9,166 nucleotides of DNA. Origin: Actinomycetes bacterium (GTDB taxonomy: Bacteria; Actinomycetota; Actinomycetes; Actinomycetales; Microbacteriaceae). The stretch is taken from the NCBI GenBank assembly GCA_030425055.1, contig JAUHVN010000094.1, positions 1 through 9,166 on the forward strand. The letters run 5' to 3'. The notes below the pieces were generated by a model. The model was not told the DNA's origin. It ran no database searches and saw only the letters and a program-made list of their open reading frames with translations. Every line of letters starts with the position of its first letter. Position 1 is the stretch's first letter. Shown here piece after piece: positions 6,199-9,166 of the stretch. The translations under genes and the position numbers were made by a program.

Positions 6199-7686
6199 GT
6201 GACTGATCTTGCGACCAAGCCGAGTGTCGACGACGTCGATGGTGTCACACCGGATGACGGTGCGCCCACGGCGCCCCTCTCCGGCCCCTCCCCCTCCGAC
6301 ACCGTCCCGGGCGAACCGGCCTACCAGTGGGCGCCGGCCGAACCGGCACCGCGCAAGCGCCGCACCGGCCTGTGGATCGGCCTCGGCGCCGGCGCCGCCG
6401 CCATCGCACTCGTGGCATCCTCGCTCGTCCTCATCGCGCCCGGCACCAGCGTCGCGGGCGTGGGCGTCGGCTTCATGACGCAGGGCGCCGCCGCCGACGC
6501 CATCGACGCCCAGCTCGCCGACACGACGATCGTCCTCGCCGGCGCGGGTGGCGAGGCCGAGGTCACCGGCGCCGATCTCGGAGCATCCGTCGACTCGGCG
6601 GCCCTGGCCGAAGAGGCCTTCGCGACGTATCCGATGTGGAACGTCACGCAGTGGTTCCCGCAGCCCGTCGAAGCCGAGGTGGCCATCGACGCCGAGGCGG
6701 CGACCGCCGCGCTGCGCGCCGCGGCCCCGGCGGTGTACGTCGACCCGGTCGACGCGACGATCGCCTTCGACGACGCCAGCGAGTCTTACGTCGTGACCGC
6801 CGGCATCGACGGTGCGGGCATCGACGTCGAGGCCGTGCGCGCCGCCCTGCAGTCCGCCTTCATCGCGGGCGAGAGCACCGTCACCATCGACCCGGTCACC
6901 GCCGCCGTCGCGCCCGAGACGCAGACGTACGTCGCGGATGCGACCGCCGAGCGCCTCAACCGCGCCCTCGACACCGTCGGCTTCTACGTCGGATCCGAGC
7001 GGGTCGTCCCGGTCGACCGCGCGGTCGCGGCATCCTGGATCACGCTCGGGGACGGACCTCGCGGCACCTTCTCGGTCGACGTCGACAGCGCCGCGATCCA
7101 GTCTGTCGTCGACGGTCTGCCGAAGGCGGTCAACCGCGACGCCGTCAACGCCTCGGTCATCACCGACACCGACGGCGGCGTGCTGCAGACCCTCACCGCC
7201 GGCGTCGAGGGGCGTGAGCTCGGCGACACCAGCGGCATCGCCGACGCGTTCGCCGCGCAGCTCGCCTCGGCCGACGCCGTCTACGAACTGCCGGTGAAGA
7301 GCACCGAGTTCACGACGAGTGCGACCACGCGCCGGCTCGAGGTCGACCTCGGCGAGCAGCGCGTCTACTTCTTCGAGAACGGCAAGCTCGTCAGCTCGTC
7401 GCTCGTCGCGTCGGGCCTGCCCGAGACCCCCACCGCCACCGGCTCGTTCCGCATCTTCGCCAAGGTGCCGATGCAGGACATGGGATGCTTCCCCGGCGCA
7501 CCGTACTGCGCGAAGGACATCCCGTGGGTCTCGTACTTCCACGGCGACATGGCCTTCCACGGTGCGGACTACCTCGACAGCTTCGGCGCGCCGCGCAGTC
7601 ACGGATGCGTGAACCTGCCCGTCAGCGTCGCCAAGCAGATCTACGACTGGGCGCCGATCGGCACCGAGGTGTGGGTCCACAACTGA
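6199..7686 (+). CDS. Membrane-anchored L,D-transpeptidase (YkuD domain) with YoaR-like peptidoglycan-binding region
   Basis: From the GTG at 6199 the protein has 495 residues: a disordered acidic, proline-rich cytoplasmic tail (1-50), a basic PRKRR stop (51-55), one membrane segment (57-80), a long extracellular region (about 100-370) resembling repeated YoaR-like / PG_binding_4 modules, and a YkuD catalytic domain from about 378. The catalytic signature is MAFHG at 451-455, then SHGCVNL at 467-473, with C470 as nucleophile and H454 and H468 nearby. C430 and C437 could be disulfide-linked. Such enzymes form 3-3 cross-links or attach proteins to peptidoglycan. The GTG is chosen because AGGGGGT lies about 9 nt upstream; in-frame ATGs at 6061 and 6160 lack a site and would add residues unlike a normal N-terminus. 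It is divergent from the ROK regulator. The exact substrate is not determinable. Confidence 0.9.
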   Translation: MTDLATKPSVDDVDGVTPDDGAPTAPLSGPSPSDTVPGEPAYQWAPAEPAPRKRRTGLWIGLGAGAAAIALVASSLVLIAPGTSVAGVGVGFMTQGAAADAIDAQLADTTIVLAGAGGEAEVTGADLGASVDSAALAEEAFATYPMWNVTQWFPQPVEAEVAIDAEAATAALRAAAPAVYVDPVDATIAFDDASESYVVTAGIDGAGIDVEAVRAALQSAFIAGESTVTIDPVTAAVAPETQTYVADATAERLNRALDTVGFYVGSERVVPVDRAVAASWITLGDGPRGTFSVDVDSAAIQSVVDGLPKAVNRDAVNASVITDTDGGVLQTLTAGVEGRELGDTSGIADAFAAQLASADAVYELPVKSTEFTTSATTRRLEVDLGEQRVYFFENGKLVSSSLVASGLPETPTATGSFRIFAKVPMQDMGCFPGAPYCAKDIPWVSYFHGDMAFHGADYLDSFGAPRSHGCVNLPVSVAKQIYDWAPIGTEVWVHN

Positions 7687-7702
7687 CCCCCGCGGTCGCC
7701 GC

Positions 7703-7708
7703 TAACCT
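7703..7708 (+). promoter_or_regulatory. -10 element giving a probable leaderless start for the CE7 esterase
   Basis: TAACCT fits TANNNT and ends 6 nt before the GTG at 7715, the distance expected between a -10 box and the transcription start. No Shine-Dalgarno sequence precedes the GTG. Together these suggest a leaderless mRNA, although read-through from the L,D-transpeptidase gene 28 bp upstream is also possible. Confidence 0.45.
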
Positions 7709-7714
7709 GGGGTC

Positions 7715-8680
7715 GTGCCGCGCTTCGATCTGAGCCTCCCCGACCTGCAGTCCTACCGCCCCGACGTCGCCGAGCCCGACGACTTCGACGCGTTCTGGAC
7801 GTCGACGATCGCCGAGGCGCGCGCGCTCGGCGGCGAGACGACCGTCGCGCCGGTCGACACCCCGCTGCGGACGGTCGACGTGTTCGACGTCACGTTCCCC
7901 GGTTTCGCGGGCGACCCGATCCGCGGCTGGCTGTCCGTCCCCCGAGGAGCGGATGCCGCACTGCCGGCCGTCGTCGAGTACGTCGGCTACGGCGGCGGGC
8001 GAGGCCTGCCCCACGAGCGGCTGCCGTGGGTGTCGGCGGGCTACGCGCACCTGCTGATGGACACGCGCGGTCAGGGCTCGCGCTGGGGTGCGGGCGGTCA
8101 GACGCCGGATCCCCACGGCGCCGGACCCGCCTCGCCCGGTTTCATGACGCGCGGCATCGACGACCCCGCCGACTACTACTACCGCCGCGTCTTCACCGAC
8201 GCGGTGCGCGCGGTCGACGCCGTGCGGGCGCTCCCGCAGGTCGACGCCTCTCGCGTCGCGGTCGCCGGCGGCAGCCAGGGCGGCGGGATCGCCCTCGCGG
8301 CGGGTGCGCTGTGCGACGACCTCGTCGCGGTGATGCCCGACGTGCCGTTCCTGTGCCACTTCGAGCGCGCGGTGGGGCTGACCGACCGCGACCCGTACCA
8401 GGAGATCGTCGCGTACCTGTCGGTCCACCGCGCGGCTCCCGCGCGGGTCTTCGAGACGCTGTCGTACTTCGACGGCGTCAACATGGCCAAGCGCGCCACC
8501 GCCCCGGGCCTGTTCTCGGTCGCCCTCATGGACTTCACGTGCCCGCCCTCGACGGTGTACGCGGCCTACAACCACTACGCGGCCGAGCACGACATCCGCG
8601 TCTACTCGTTCAACGACCACGAGGGCGGTGCCGCGCACCAGTGGCCCGAGCAGGCCGCCTTCCTCGCGGCCCGCGTCTGA
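7715..8680 (+). CDS. Acetylxylan esterase / cephalosporin-C deacetylase family carbohydrate esterase (CE7)
   Basis: This 321-residue protein is an alpha/beta hydrolase of family CE7, which removes acetyl groups from small acetylated sugars such as xylo-oligosaccharides and also from cephalosporin C. The length matches the family. Visible signatures are RGQ at 118-120, the nucleophile elbow GGSQG at 185-189 (S187), D273 in ALMDFTCPPSTVYAAYNHY and the HE motif at 302-303 (H302), giving a complete Ser-Asp-His triad. There is no signal peptide, so it should act in the cytoplasm on imported acetylated oligosaccharides. The GTG start has no ribosome binding site but sits 6 nt after a -10-like TAACCT. 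It follows the L,D-transpeptidase by 28 bp and converges on a decayed kinase gene. A direct link to the amino-sugar operon is possible but not shown; CE7 enzymes act on O-acetyl esters, not the N-acetyl group of GlcNAc. Confidence 0.92.
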   Translation: MPRFDLSLPDLQSYRPDVAEPDDFDAFWTSTIAEARALGGETTVAPVDTPLRTVDVFDVTFPGFAGDPIRGWLSVPRGADAALPAVVEYVGYGGGRGLPHERLPWVSAGYAHLLMDTRGQGSRWGAGGQTPDPHGAGPASPGFMTRGIDDPADYYYRRVFTDAVRAVDAVRALPQVDASRVAVAGGSQGGGIALAAGALCDDLVAVMPDVPFLCHFERAVGLTDRDPYQEIVAYLSVHRAAPARVFETLSYFDGVNMAKRATAPGLFSVALMDFTCPPSTVYAAYNHYAAEHDIRVYSFNDHEGGAAHQWPEQAAFLAARV

Positions 8681-8712
8681 GGCATCCGCCCGACGCCCGC
8701 ACACCCTTGCCC

Positions 8713-8784
8713 AGATCAGGTGATCCGGCCGAGGCAGGCCGATCGGGGTCCTCTCCGGCCTGTTCCCGCCGGATCACCTGATCT
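8713..8784. terminator. Perfect 17-bp inverted repeat with nested stem between convergent genes (probable bidirectional terminator)
   Basis: AGATCAGGTGATCCGGC at 8713-8729 is perfectly complementary to 8768-8784. Inside the 38-nt spacer, CAGGCCG (8735-8741) pairs with CGGCCTG (8756-8762), so the whole forms a long hairpin with a small internal loop. It begins 32 bp after the esterase stop and ends 14 bp before the stop of the converging kinase gene. No T-run follows on either strand, so termination would not be of the classic intrinsic kind. Each arm also contains its own near-palindrome (GATCA-GG-TGATC and GATCA-CC-TGATC), which leaves open a protein-binding role. Confidence 0.55.
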
Positions 8785-8798
8785 CGCGCGACGGCCGG

Positions 8799-9166
8799 TC
8801 AGCCCTCGGCGCTGCCGACGAGCGCGCGCAGAGCGTGCCCGCCGCCGAGCCCGGGCAGCAGTGCCGCTCCGTCGACGCCCGTTCCGCGCGCCGCCGACAT
8901 GACGACGCTCGGTCGCAGGTCGCGGATGCGCTCGTCGAACCTCGCTCGCACCACCGTCGAGCCGAAGACCCCGCCGATGGCGCCGACGTGCGGCGTGCAC
9001 CCGCCCCGGATCCGACTGCAGCTCGATGTACGCGCCGGACGGGTCGGGCCAGCGGTCGCGCAGACGGTCGAGCAGCGGCGTCGACGGCCCGCGGCCGTCG
9101 TAGGCCCGCATCGCGGCATCCAGCCCCTCGCGGCCGATCCAGTAGCCGCTGCCGGCGTCGCCCATG
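8799..9166 (-). pseudogene. BadF/BcrA-type N-acetylglucosamine kinase, C-terminal remnant with frameshift and apparent internal deletion (runs off right edge)
   Basis: At the right edge the minus strand encodes GDAGSGYWIGREGLDAAMRA, then about 30 more residues to IELQSDPGRV, as in GlcNAc kinases of the BadF/BcrA ATPase family (compare GSGYWIA in human NAGK). Around 8986-9003 this frame degenerates into arginine-rich translation. The family sequence resumes in another frame as HVGAIGGVFGSTVVRARFDE and continues through GTGVDGAALLP to a normal C-terminus at 8799. In the family roughly 55-60 residues separate these two parts (estimated from memory of NAGK), so a block seems lost as well as the frame. 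The N-terminal half lies beyond the edge. An intact protein would phosphorylate GlcNAc. A simple sequencing error would explain the frameshift but not the missing block. Confidence 0.75.

Noticed and set aside
6091..7680. A 529-codon minus-strand open frame covering the L,D-transpeptidase gene
   Set aside because: The plus strand has an intact YkuD active site and membrane segment; the antisense product is low-complexity and has no motif.
7622..8704. A 360-codon minus-strand open frame opposite the esterase
   Set aside because: The plus strand encodes a complete CE7 triad. The antisense frame is an expected shadow in GC-rich codons.

Overview
The window is high-GC DNA from an actinobacterium. 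The protein types, the ROK/ABC sugar gene order, GTG starts, apparent leaderless promoters and many GGATGC/GCATCC hexamers suggest Microbacteriaceae (Microbacterium-like). That placement is inference; there is no rRNA or other marker gene here.

Left two thirds (1-6009, minus strand, read right to left): an apparent amino-sugar uptake and catabolism operon. In transcription order it holds a ROK-family repressor (4822-6009), a sugar-binding lipoprotein (3463-4746), two ABC permeases (2326-3288 and 1358-2329, overlapping by 4 bp), a ROK sugar kinase (388-1314) and the first 131 codons of glucosamine-6-phosphate deaminase NagB (1-395), which overlaps the kinase by 8 bp and runs off the left edge. 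The inferred pathway is import of N-acetylglucosamine or a chitin oligosaccharide, phosphorylation to GlcNAc-6-P, deacetylation by a NagA not seen here, and deamination by NagB to fructose-6-P. No ABC ATPase is encoded between the transporter genes, so a shared MsiK-type ATPase elsewhere is expected. A near-perfect 12-bp inverted repeat (6009-6037) touches the repressor start codon and is the likely autoregulatory operator. A perfect 14-bp hairpin lies between the binding-protein and permease genes.

Right third (6010-9166): a divergent plus-strand gene for a membrane-anchored L,D-transpeptidase (6199-7686) is followed 28 bp later by a carbohydrate esterase of the acetylxylan esterase / cephalosporin-C deacetylase family (CE7, 7715-8680), which has a likely leaderless promoter. 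Converging on it from the right edge is the C-terminal part of a BadF/BcrA-type N-acetylglucosamine kinase gene. It is frameshifted and seems to lack an internal block, so I call it a pseudogene. A perfect 17-bp inverted repeat with a nested 7-bp stem separates the two convergent genes.

No tRNA, rRNA, CRISPR array, insertion sequence or phage gene was seen. Nothing here is clearly a new kind of system. The points most worth a second look are the operator overlapping a probable leaderless start, the decayed second GlcNAc kinase, the compound inverted repeat, the hairpins that cover ribosome binding sites, and the overabundant hexamer.
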